From Flavobacterium sp. (GTDB lineage: Bacteria; Bacteroidota; Bacteroidia; Flavobacteriales; Flavobacteriaceae): DNA of 64,000 bases. The DNA is taken from assembly GCF_027484705.1 (NCBI RefSeq), contig NZ_JAIXSL010000016.1, positions 248,001 to 312,000 on the forward strand. Reading direction: 5' to 3'. A program made the translations under genes and the position numbers. Numbering within the stretch: position 1 is the stretch's first letter; every line of letters begins with the position of its first letter. The notes beneath the pieces are model-generated. The model saw only the letters and a list, made by a program, of their open reading frames with translations, was not told the origin of the DNA and made no database searches. Positions 27,219 to 34,988 of this stretch are shown here, in pieces.

Positions 27219-27590
27219 ATGTTCAAAACGCTTATATTGGTTGGATTAGGCGGTGCTTTAGGAAGCATCTTGCGCTATTTGACTACTGCTCTGATTCAAA
27301 AAAATTATCCTATGGTTTTTCCATGGGCGACTTTAGTAATTAATGTTATCGGATGTTTATTGATTGGTATCATCATGGGCACGCTCGAAAAAAACCAAAT
27401 CACGGATTCTTCGATGAAATGGTTGCTAGTAACTGGATTTTGCGGAGGTTACACTACTTTTTCCGCTTTCGGATTGGAAAATATCTCGTTATTGCAAAAC
27501 GGACATTCAGGTTTGGCATTCCTATACATCGCTGCAAGTGTTGTCGTCGGCTTGTTAGCGGTTTGGTTGGGATTGTTATTGGTGAAATAA
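27219..27590 (+). CDS. crcB: Fluoride efflux channel CrcB (Fluc)
   Basis: The protein has 123 residues with four predicted helices. Diagnostic motifs are GGALGSILRY, PWATLVINVIGCLLIGI (with the conserved Asn) and TGFCGGYTTFSAFGLE (the Phe-box and TTFS sodium-site region). CrcB/Fluc proteins are dual-topology dimeric fluoride channels in the inner membrane. A single copy is enough for homodimers. No fluoride riboswitch was recognised in the 79-base gap upstream. The gene stands alone between the divergent guaA and nrnA 73 bases further on. Confidence 0.95.
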   Translation: MFKTLILVGLGGALGSILRYLTTALIQKNYPMVFPWATLVINVIGCLLIGIIMGTLEKNQITDSSMKWLLVTGFCGGYTTFSAFGLENISLLQNGHSGLAFLYIAASVVVGLLAVWLGLLLVK

Positions 27591-27663
27591 ATCACGCTTT
27601 TTTAAGTGATAACAACTTGTTAAATACTTTCAGTTTTGCGAAAAAAATGTAACTTCGCAGCCT

Positions 27664-28668
27664 ATGAAAAAAGAAGTTATTGAGTCTATTGTCGCGTTGC
27701 TTGCTACACCAAAGAAAATTGCCATCATTCCGCACAGAAGTCCAGACGGCGATGCTATGGGTTCGACGTTAGCGCTGTATCATTTTCTTTTAAAATGCAA
27801 CCATCAACCCATCGTAATTGCTCCCAACGAATTCCCTGATTTCTTAGCCTGGATGCCCGGCAGCGAGAAGGTTCTGATTTATGAAAACGACCGCGTGACT
27901 GCTACGAAAATATTACAGGAAGCTGACATGATTTTTACCTTAGATTTCAATGCCTTACATCGTACCGGTGAAATGGAAAAAGTGTTGAGTACGCTGACCG
28001 CGCCTTTCATCATGATTGACCACCATCAAAAACCGGATAATTACGCTACTTATACTTATTCTGATACGCAATTTGGCTCCACCTGTGAAATGATTTACAA
28101 CTTCATTTTGATGCTAGACAAAAAAAACTTGATTGATAAAACCATTGCCACCTGCATTTACACCGGAATATTGACGGACAGCGGTTCGTTTCGTTTTCCT
28201 AAAACTACCGGGAATACGCATCGCATCGTTGCCGATTTAATTGATTTAGGTGTTGAAAATACGCAAATTCCGTCATTGCTTTTTGACAACAATTCGCAGC
28301 ACAGTTTGCGATTATTAGGAAGGGCTTTAGAGAATCTGGAAGTTTTTCCTGAACATAAAACCGCTTTCACTTCGCTTTCTCAGCAGGAACTCGATGAATT
28401 CCATTATGTCAAAGGCGACACGGAAGGCATCGTCAATTACGGATTGAGCATCAAAGGGATTGACTTTGCAGCCATATTCATAGAACACCGCGACGAAAAC
28501 ATCATCAAGATATCGTTGCGCTCGCAAGGCGATTTCGATGTCAACCAGTTTGCCAGAGATCACTTCAATGGTGGCGGGCACATCAATGCAGCCGGTGGAA
28601 AATCGAACTTATCGCTCGAAGCTACCATCGCAAAATTCAAGGATTTAATAACCCAAATAAAAATATAA
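27664..28668 (+). CDS. Bifunctional oligoribonuclease / PAP phosphatase NrnA-like (DHH family)
   Basis: The protein has 334 residues. The DHH domain has HRSPDGDAMGSTLAL near the N-terminus, FTLDFNALHR and the name-giving IDHHQKPDNYA. The DHHA1 domain ends with HFNGGGHINAAGGK. This is the layout of NrnA-type proteins, which degrade nano-RNA oligonucleotides and dephosphorylate 3'-phosphoadenosine 5'-phosphate. It starts the plus-strand set nrnA-gldI-isomerase, with 1 base between its stop and gldI. The start is preceded by GTAACTTCGCAGCC, a weak -7-like sequence that would give a nearly leaderless message. The dual activity is inferred from the family. Confidence 0.9.
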   Translation: MKKEVIESIVALLATPKKIAIIPHRSPDGDAMGSTLALYHFLLKCNHQPIVIAPNEFPDFLAWMPGSEKVLIYENDRVTATKILQEADMIFTLDFNALHRTGEMEKVLSTLTAPFIMIDHHQKPDNYATYTYSDTQFGSTCEMIYNFILMLDKKNLIDKTIATCIYTGILTDSGSFRFPKTTGNTHRIVADLIDLGVENTQIPSLLFDNNSQHSLRLLGRALENLEVFPEHKTAFTSLSQQELDEFHYVKGDTEGIVNYGLSIKGIDFAAIFIEHRDENIIKISLRSQGDFDVNQFARDHFNGGGHINAAGGKSNLSLEATIAKFKDLITQIKI

Positions 28669-28669
28669 C

Positions 28670-29236
28670 ATGAGCAAGTACACTTCATTATTAGTCATGC
28701 TCTTTACGGGACTGATTTTGTTTAGTTGTTCTCAGCAACAAGCGCGTAAACCTATTTCACATTCTTCGGGAACTTTCCTCAAAGAATCGGCGGAACGCAA
28801 CAAAAAACTCATTTCAGGGGAAGAGGCCAAAATTGATTCCATTATCAAAAGTGATCCGAATGTAAAATATCTTACTTCTCAAAAGGGTTATTGGTATCGT
28901 TACGACAAGAAAAATACTTTGGACACTTTGCGTCCGAAGAAAGGCGATATTGCTAATTTCAATTACGAAGTAAAAGATCTCGACGGCAACGTAATCTACT
29001 CCGAACTCGAATTGCGTCCGCAAGTGTATCATGTAGATAAGGAACAAAAAATCATGATGGGCCTGCGCCACGGTATCAAATTAATGCATAAAAATGAAAC
29101 CGTTACTTTCCTGTTTCCATCACATATGGCCTATGGTTATCACGGCGATGACAGACGCATCGGACATAATCAGCCTTTGATCTGCACCGTAACTTTGGTA
29201 GACTTTAATCCAGAAAACACAATAAAAACCGAATAA
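28670..29236 (+). CDS. gldI: Gliding motility-associated peptidyl-prolyl isomerase GldI
   Basis: The protein has 188 residues. The lipoprotein signal ends LILFSCSQQQ with the lipobox Cys. An FKBP-type domain follows (KKGDIANFNYEVKDLDGNVI, GLRHGIKLMHKNETVTFLFP, HMAYGYHGDDRRIG). GldI is one of the lipoproteins required for Flavobacterium gliding and T9SS function, and it acts as a folding catalyst at the cell envelope. The order DHH phosphoesterase, GldI, further isomerases also supports the name. T9SS-tagged proteins elsewhere in the window show that the system is in use. The gene is spaced 1 base from nrnA and 15 bases from the next isomerase. Confidence 0.9.
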   Translation: MSKYTSLLVMLFTGLILFSCSQQQARKPISHSSGTFLKESAERNKKLISGEEAKIDSIIKSDPNVKYLTSQKGYWYRYDKKNTLDTLRPKKGDIANFNYEVKDLDGNVIYSELELRPQVYHVDKEQKIMMGLRHGIKLMHKNETVTFLFPSHMAYGYHGDDRRIGHNQPLICTVTLVDFNPENTIKTE

Positions 29237-29251
29237 ATTTTTAAGCTAAGA

Positions 29252-30373
29252 ATGAAAAAATATTTTCCGATCCTACTTTTGGCTGTTGCCATTTTAACTT
29301 CGTGTAAAGATCCATACAGCAAACTTCCCGACGGCCTCTACGCCGAAATCAAAACCAGTAAAGACGATATCATTCTGGCGCTCGATTTTGAAAAGGCACC
29401 GATTACAGTCGCCAACTTCGTAAGTCTGGCAGAAGGAAAAAATAGTTTCGTGAAGCCTGAATATAAAGGGAAACCTTTTTACGACGGATTGAGATTTCAC
29501 CGCGTCATTCCTGAGTTTATGATTCAGGGTGGAGATCCATTAGGAGACGGAACCGGTGATGCTGGTTACCTGTTCAGGGATGAAATCTCCGATTTGCATT
29601 TTGACAAAGGCGGAATTTTAGCGATGGCAAATTCAGGTCCGGGAACCAACAGCAGCCAGTTTTTCATCACGCATGTAGCAACACCATGGCTCGAAGGGAA
29701 ACATACGATTTTCGGACACGTGATAGAAAACGGCATGGAAGTCGTCAACAAAATAGAACAGAACGATGAAATCTTAAAAGTGACCATCATCCGAAACGGA
29801 ACTGCAGCCAAGAAGTTTGATGCCACAAAAACCTTCAGCGATTTCTTTTCGCATGAAGCTCAAATACAGAAAAAACAAGCCTTAATCGATGCTGAAAACA
29901 AAAAGCTTTATGAGGCCAAATACAAAGTTGTTAAAGAACAAAAAGTAACTTCTTTTGAAACCCTCAGAAAAGCAGCAACCAAAACAAATTCAGGCTTGCT
30001 GTATAAAATCATTACTAAAGGAAAAGGTAAAAAACCGACTGCCGGAAGTAATGTTTACATCCATTACGCTGGTTTTTTAGAAGATGGAAGTTTGTTCGAC
30101 ACGAGCATGGAAAACGTAGCCAAAGCTTTCGGAAAATTCGATCAAAGACGCTGTGATGCAAGACAGTATATTCCGATTCCTTTTGAATTTGGGAAAAAAG
30201 ACGGTATGATTCCGGGCTTCATCGAGGGCTTGGAAAAATTATCATTTGGAGATAAGGCAGTTTTATTCATACCTTCACATCTTGCTTACGGAGCGCAAGG
30301 TGCCGGTGGCGTGATTCCCCCAAATGCCAACATCATTTTTGAAATAGAACTCTTGGAGTCTATGCCAAAATAA
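29252..30373 (+). CDS. Cyclophilin-FKBP fusion peptidyl-prolyl isomerase lipoprotein
   Basis: The protein has 373 residues. A lipoprotein signal (LLLAVAILTSCKDPY) leads into a cyclophilin domain (about 30-190) with FHRVIPEFMIQGGDP and MANSGPGTNSSQFFIT. A Lys/Ala/Glu-rich helical linker leads to a C-terminal FKBP domain (about 255-372) with VYIHYAGFLEDGSLFDTS, GMIPGFIEGLEKLSFGDKAV and AYGAQGAGGVIPPNANIIFE. Two different isomerase folds in one chain make it a dual prolyl isomerase of the envelope. It is paralogous to the next gene. It probably helps fold exported proteins, in line with adjacent gldI. Both active sites look complete by motif. Confidence 0.93.
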   Translation: MKKYFPILLLAVAILTSCKDPYSKLPDGLYAEIKTSKDDIILALDFEKAPITVANFVSLAEGKNSFVKPEYKGKPFYDGLRFHRVIPEFMIQGGDPLGDGTGDAGYLFRDEISDLHFDKGGILAMANSGPGTNSSQFFITHVATPWLEGKHTIFGHVIENGMEVVNKIEQNDEILKVTIIRNGTAAKKFDATKTFSDFFSHEAQIQKKQALIDAENKKLYEAKYKVVKEQKVTSFETLRKAATKTNSGLLYKIITKGKGKKPTAGSNVYIHYAGFLEDGSLFDTSMENVAKAFGKFDQRRCDARQYIPIPFEFGKKDGMIPGFIEGLEKLSFGDKAVLFIPSHLAYGAQGAGGVIPPNANIIFEIELLESMPK

Positions 30374-30507
30374 TTATCACCTGAGGCACAGCCGAACTGT
30401 TTGGAGCGTCAGCGGAAAAAATTATCAATTATCAATTTAAATAAAGGGAATAACCTGAAAATCCCTGCATAAGCGAAATAAGTAAGGACCATATTAATCT
30501 GAGAAAA

Positions 30508-31755
30508 ATGAAAATTAAAGTGATCTTTTTATTGTTTTTAGGAATGGTGAATGTGTATTCACAAAAAACAAAAAAACCAGTAGCCACCAAAAAACCAGTA
30601 GCCACAGCAACGGTTAAAAAAGCAGCGCCAGCAAACAATGCAGAAGGTATTTTTGCAGAATTTGAAACTGCTAAAGGAAAAATTGTCATTCGTCTGGAAT
30701 ACAAAAAAACCCCAATTACCGTAGCTAATTTTGTTTCTTTGGCTGAAGGAACCAACCCTTTCGTAACCGATCCAAACCTTAAAGGGAAACCTTATTATAA
30801 TGGTTTGAAATTTCACAGAGTGATCAAGGATTTCATGATTCAGGGTGGTGATCCTGCCGGTAATGGTTCTGGTGGTTGTGGATATAGCTTCAAAGATGAA
30901 ATCGTTCCGGAATTCGTATTCGACAAAGCTGGTATTTTGGCGATGGCCAATTCAGGTCCGGCCACGAACAGCAGCCAGTTTTTCATTACACATAAAGACA
31001 CACCATGGCTCAACGGAAAGCATACGATTTTCGGATATGTCGTTACAGGTCAGGATGTCGTGAATGCGATTGCTCAGGATGATGTCATGAACAAAGTAGC
31101 CATTGTCCGTAAAGGCGCTGCAGCCAAAGCCTTCGACGCAGTAAAAGTATTCTCTGATTACTATGCGAACAAAGCTGAAGATGATAAAAAACAATCAGCC
31201 ATCAAAGCGGAAGAAAAAGCGAAACAAGATGCCGCTGCAGCTGAGGCTAAAAAAGCTTACATGACACAATACGCTCCGGTGATGGCGGAAAAAGTAAAAT
31301 ATTTGGCTGGTGTTAGAGCCACGGCTACAAAATCGCCAACTGGTTTGGAATATAAAATCATTAAACAAGGATCAGGAAAAAAACCTGCAGATAAATCGAC
31401 GATCTACATTCATTATGCGGGTTATTTGGAAGATGGTTCGTTGTTCGACAGCAGTTATGAAGAGGTTAATAAAACGTATGGCAAATTCGATCAGAACCGA
31501 GCTTCTCAGAATGGTTATGCACCTTTCCCTTTCGAATGGGGCAGAAAAGATGGTTTGATTCCTGGTTTTATCGAAGGCCTTAATAATATGTCATTGGGCG
31601 ATAAAGCGGTTATATTTATTCCCTCGGCTTTAGGTTATGGTGAACGTGGCGCAGGAAATGTAATTCCCCCTAATTCCAATATCATTTTCGAAGTGGAATT
31701 GTTTGAAACCAAAGATCAGAACGCTGCGCAGACTGCGGGCACATCAAAACAGTAG
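30508..31755 (+). CDS. Cyclophilin-FKBP fusion peptidyl-prolyl isomerase (second copy)
   Basis: The protein has 415 residues. A Sec signal (FLLFLGMVNVYSQ) replaces the lipobox of its neighbour, so this copy is probably soluble in the periplasm. A short Lys/Pro/Ala/Thr repeat (KKPVATKKPVATATVKK) precedes the cyclophilin domain (FHRVIKDFMIQGGDPAG, MANSGPATNSSQFFIT). An Ala/Lys/Glu coiled linker and the FKBP domain (IYIHYAGYLEDGSLFDSS, GLIPGFIEGLNNMSLGDKAV) follow. Sequence similarity to the preceding gene along its whole length shows tandem duplication. A 134-base gap with A+T-rich repeats separates them. A hairpin terminator lies 17 bases after the stop. Confidence 0.93.
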   Translation: MKIKVIFLLFLGMVNVYSQKTKKPVATKKPVATATVKKAAPANNAEGIFAEFETAKGKIVIRLEYKKTPITVANFVSLAEGTNPFVTDPNLKGKPYYNGLKFHRVIKDFMIQGGDPAGNGSGGCGYSFKDEIVPEFVFDKAGILAMANSGPATNSSQFFITHKDTPWLNGKHTIFGYVVTGQDVVNAIAQDDVMNKVAIVRKGAAAKAFDAVKVFSDYYANKAEDDKKQSAIKAEEKAKQDAAAAEAKKAYMTQYAPVMAEKVKYLAGVRATATKSPTGLEYKIIKQGSGKKPADKSTIYIHYAGYLEDGSLFDSSYEEVNKTYGKFDQNRASQNGYAPFPFEWGRKDGLIPGFIEGLNNMSLGDKAVIFIPSALGYGERGAGNVIPPNSNIIFEVELFETKDQNAAQTAGTSKQ

Positions 31756-31772
31756 AACTTTTAAATATATTT

Positions 31773-31814
31773 TTTAGCCACGATCACTTCTTAATACTAG
31801 TGATCGTGGCTAAA
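31773..31814 (+). terminator. Long hairpin, probable intrinsic terminator of the isomerase operon
   Basis: The perfect 16-bp stem TTTAGCCACGATCACT / AGTGATCGTGGCTAAA encloses a 10-base loop and is followed by a modest TTATTTT stretch. It sits between the 3' ends of the convergent isomerase gene and the gene ending at 31838, so it likely serves both. Confidence 0.75.
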
Positions 31815-31837
31815 TTATTTTACAACCGTTTTAAATT

Positions 31838-32278
31838 TTATTTAGCGCCAAACTTCCAGTCAAATTCGTCTTGGTTTTTAATCACAGCGCCCACTTCCAC
31901 TTTGATGATTTGATCATATTCGCTCTGAAGAATGAGCCAATGATCTTCATTGAAATAATTTTCAGCGAGATCAAAATCTTCCTTTTCCCAGATTTTAAAA
32001 CCCTGTTTCTCCAATTCTTTTTGAACTTCAGTTACTTTTTTTCCGATAACCTGATTTCCAAATAACGTTTGCATAGGATGTGAAGCAATGATATAACCCA
32101 AACGGAAATCCTCATCTTCGTAAAAGGTCAAGCGTATTTTTTGTGTGTTGTAGACATAAATGATGTTTTGGTCATCATCTTTGAATTGCTTGTCAGGATT
32201 GCCAAAAATACTTTTCACATCAGTCTGTTTCATTCCGAAAAGCAGTTGGTCGGTTCCGAATTTGGGTTTAATTTCCAT
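31838..32278 (-). CDS. Hypothetical protein, unrecognised
   Basis: The protein has 146 residues, soluble, with no signal peptide or membrane segment. It is acidic and aromatic-rich (FGTDQLLFGMKQTDVKSIFG near the start, QVIGKKVTEVQKELEKQGF in the middle, NYFNEDHWLILQ later). The opening resembles small proteins with a repeated beta-beta-alpha element in which a glycine-rich start is followed by DVKxIFGxPD, but I cannot name the family. Codon usage matches its neighbours. It lies between a terminator and a GNAT gene on the same strand (45-base gap). It may be co-transcribed with that gene. Confidence 0.7.
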   Translation of the reverse strand: MEIKPKFGTDQLLFGMKQTDVKSIFGNPDKQFKDDDQNIIYVYNTQKIRLTFYEDEDFRLGYIIASHPMQTLFGNQVIGKKVTEVQKELEKQGFKIWEKEDFDLAENYFNEDHWLILQSEYDQIIKVEVGAVIKNQDEFDWKFGAK

Positions 32279-32323
32279 GGTAAATAATTTAATTTTAAAA
32301 TCGTGATGAATGCTGTTAGCGCA

Positions 32324-32923
32324 TCAATAAGATTCGAGCTTGGTCTTGAGATTAGGTTTCACTTCCTCAAACCATTCCTTTTTTAAGATGCTTAATACGA
32401 TACTGTCGCGTCGTACTTCGCTTTCAAAAGTAGGCATATTGCTTCGCAGCACGCCGTCTACTTTGCAACCAATGCTCAACATTGCGGCTTTACTTCTTTC
32501 GTTAGCATTGTCGGCTCTGAATTCTACGCGTTCCATGCCTAAAGTTTCAAAAGCATATTCCAGTAAAAGGTATTTACAATTTTTGTTGAGTCCGGTGCCC
32601 TGAAATTTGTTTCCATACCAAGTATATCCTAATTGTAACGTTTTGAAAGTAAAATTAATATCATAAAACCTCGTGCTTCCGGCATATTCCTGCTTGATTT
32701 TATCAAAAACGATAAACGGCAATTCGGTCAGGTTTAATTTTCCTTCGAGTGCGATGCGGATGTAATTCTCAAGATTTTCTTTTCCGTTGGCACGTACCAA
32801 AGAATACTTCCATATCTCGGGTTCGTTGATTGAAAAGGGCAACAAATATTCTAAATCACTGGGTTGTATGGCACGCAATAACACAGCTTCATTTTCTAAA
32901 ATAAGGTTTGGATCAATCTTCAT
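32324..32923 (-). CDS. GNAT family N-acetyltransferase (RimJ/RimL type)
   Basis: The protein has 199 residues from the ATG at 32923 (MKIDPNLILENEAVLLRAIQ). Upstream in-frame ATGs at 32944 and 32977 add residues without family character. The N-terminal strand and LLRAIQPSDLEYLL are typical of RimJ/RimL-like enzymes. The acetyl-CoA binding region reads YTWYGNKFQGTGLNKNCKYL with family-typical RVEFRADNANERSKAAMLSIG. Such enzymes acetylate protein N-termini or small molecules. The substrate is not predictable. It lies upstream of the hypothetical gene on the same strand. Confidence 0.87.
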   Translation of the reverse strand: MKIDPNLILENEAVLLRAIQPSDLEYLLPFSINEPEIWKYSLVRANGKENLENYIRIALEGKLNLTELPFIVFDKIKQEYAGSTRFYDINFTFKTLQLGYTWYGNKFQGTGLNKNCKYLLLEYAFETLGMERVEFRADNANERSKAAMLSIGCKVDGVLRSNMPTFESEVRRDSIVLSILKKEWFEEVKPNLKTKLESY

Positions 32924-33088
32924 CAGGCCATTGAATTTGAGCATTAAAGGTCGCAAAGTTTTCGCAATTTGTGCCACTTATACAGATTTATTAGGATTTC
33001 AACGAATTTTTTAGGAATATCGGACTTAAATGTTAAAAATTAGCATAACTGTTTATGAATGCGTTTTTTAATTAAAAACAGAAAAAGT

Positions 33089-33721
33089 ATGCGGTTTTTT
33101 TACCTTGTTTTTTGTCTTGGTTTTTATACTGCTGTAACGGCGACCAATATCAATACGAATCGAATACTCACTGTTTCAGATAGTATTTTAGTTTCTAAAG
33201 TGGGCGAACATCTGAAAGAATACTTTGAAATTTCGGATACCGGAACGCATTACAAATATTTGATTTCCAATAAAAGAATTGGCACAGAACAATTTCTGGA
33301 TAAAAAAAGAATCACCAAAAATGTTCTTGAGATCTGGATCTTATATCATTTCAACTATACCAAAATAGAAGGCGTCAAATCTGGAATCTGGATCAAACTC
33401 GACGGCAACCTTCAACTGCTTGAAGAACCCAACCTCAATTCCGTGCCTGATTTTCTGATCAACAACAATCCCGTGACTTTCATTTCTAAAAAAGCCGCCA
33501 AGGAAATGGCGCTCAAGGTTTTTACCCACAAAGGCTATGAAGTTACTGAGCCGAAGCTTGAATATCTCAAGAAAAATGAAAAGTACGTTTATACCGTGGC
33601 CAACAAAACAAGCCAAGCCAACAACCAGAAAATTACAGAAATGGAAATCGTAGAACTCGACGTGTTTACCGGAAAATTGTTAAACCGTTACGACAGTTAC
33701 AACGGATTGATTGAACGCTAA
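33089..33721 (+). CDS. Hypothetical exported protein
   Basis: The protein has 210 residues from the ATG at 33089, which gives a good signal peptide (MRFFYLVFCLGFYTAVTA). The ATG at 33059 would put ten polar residues before it. The mature part is a small mixed alpha/beta protein with a basic middle, containing ISKKAAKEMALKVFTHKGYE and ending VELDVFTGKLLNRYDSYNGL. This resembles PepSY-like strand patterns, though I would not assign the family. Its stop lies 2 bases from the convergent fabV stop. I do not recognise a function. It probably acts in the periplasm. Confidence 0.7.
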   Translation: MRFFYLVFCLGFYTAVTATNINTNRILTVSDSILVSKVGEHLKEYFEISDTGTHYKYLISNKRIGTEQFLDKKRITKNVLEIWILYHFNYTKIEGVKSGIWIKLDGNLQLLEEPNLNSVPDFLINNNPVTFISKKAAKEMALKVFTHKGYEVTEPKLEYLKKNEKYVYTVANKTSQANNQKITEMEIVELDVFTGKLLNRYDSYNGLIER

Positions 33722-33723
33722 AG

Positions 33724-34914
33724 TTATTTTATACTCTCCACATGCATCATTTCGTTGGTATCAGCGTCGTAATCAACACCGGCAAAACCAAATCCGAAAA
33801 GGTTCAAGAAATCCTGTTTATAACCCGCTAAATCACCAATGGCAGGCAAAGTTTCAGTAGTAGCTTGCGCCCATAATGCAGCGACTTGCTCCTGAACGTC
33901 TTCACGCATTTCCCAATCGTCAATCCTAATTCTGCCTTGCGCATCGGTTGGTACTGCGCCGCCCTGATACAATCTTTGGCTGAACAACCTTTGGATTTGT
34001 TCGATGCAACCTTCATGAATGCCTTCCGCTTTCATGATTTTGTACAACAACGAGATATATAATGGAATCACCGGAATCGCTGAACTGGCTTGGGTTACAA
34101 GCGCTTTATTCACAGAAACGTAAGCCTTTCCTCCTATTGATTCGAGACTGTCTGTGATTTTGAAAGCTGTAGCTTCAAGATGGTCTTTGGCTCTACCAAT
34201 CGTTCCTTTTCTGTAGACCGCTTCGGTCACTGATGGCCCGATGTAAGAATAAGCAATTGTAGTAGCGCCATCAGCCAATACGCCGGCATTTTTCATATCT
34301 TCCATCCACATTGACCAGTCTTCGCCGCCCATGACGACAACAGTATTATCAATATCTTCCTGATTGGCCGGTTCGATCGAAACCTGACTGACATTACCTG
34401 TATGGAAATCAACTGTTTTATTGGTGAAAGTACCACCTATTGGTTTCAGAACCGAGCGGTGCAATACTCCTGTTTTCGGATGCATACGCACTGGGGAAGC
34501 CAAACTATAGATGATCAAATCAACCTGACCTAAATCTGCTTTGATCATATCGATCGTCTGTTGTTTCACTTCGTCAGAAAAAGCGTCACCATTGATACTT
34601 TTGGCGTACAACCCGGCTTTGTGCGCTTCCTGTTCGAAAGCCGCAGAATTATACCAACCTGGGGAAGCTGTTTTTCCTTCAGCAGCAGGTTTTTCAAAAA
34701 ATACCCCAATGGTCGAAGCATTAGAACCGAAAGCGCTCGTGATGCGCGAAGCCAATCCGAATCCTGTTGAAGCTCCAATAACCAAGACGCGTTTAGCGCC
34801 GTCAATAGTTCCTTTGGATTTGATGTATTCGATTTGGTTTTTCACATTTTGCTCGCAGCCTTTTGGGTGGGCGGTCAAACAAATAAAGCCTCTCATTCTT
34901 GGTTCTATGATCAT
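33724..34914 (-). CDS. fabV: Enoyl-ACP reductase / trans-2-enoyl-CoA reductase FabV
   Basis: The protein has 396 residues, as expected for FabV. It opens MIIEPRMRGFICLTAHPKGC. The NADH-binding region is KRVLVIGASTGFGLASRI. LIIYSLASPVR and the catalytic Tyr-(8 residues)-Lys arrangement in VYRKGTIGRAKDHLE are diagnostic for this class of long-chain short-chain-dehydrogenase relatives. It reduces the enoyl thioester in the last step of fatty-acid elongation and belongs to the class that is naturally little affected by triclosan. It is monocistronic between recN and the exported protein gene. Whether a FabI is also present cannot be seen here. Confidence 0.95.
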   Translation of the reverse strand: MIIEPRMRGFICLTAHPKGCEQNVKNQIEYIKSKGTIDGAKRVLVIGASTGFGLASRITSAFGSNASTIGVFFEKPAAEGKTASPGWYNSAAFEQEAHKAGLYAKSINGDAFSDEVKQQTIDMIKADLGQVDLIIYSLASPVRMHPKTGVLHRSVLKPIGGTFTNKTVDFHTGNVSQVSIEPANQEDIDNTVVVMGGEDWSMWMEDMKNAGVLADGATTIAYSYIGPSVTEAVYRKGTIGRAKDHLEATAFKITDSLESIGGKAYVSVNKALVTQASSAIPVIPLYISLLYKIMKAEGIHEGCIEQIQRLFSQRLYQGGAVPTDAQGRIRIDDWEMREDVQEQVAALWAQATTETLPAIGDLAGYKQDFLNLFGFGFAGVDYDADTNEMMHVESIK

Positions 34915-34988
34915 AATACTGGGTATTTTCTATTGGTAAAAAACGTTAGATTTTAATTTAAAAGCGACACAAATATAGCGCAAATAAT

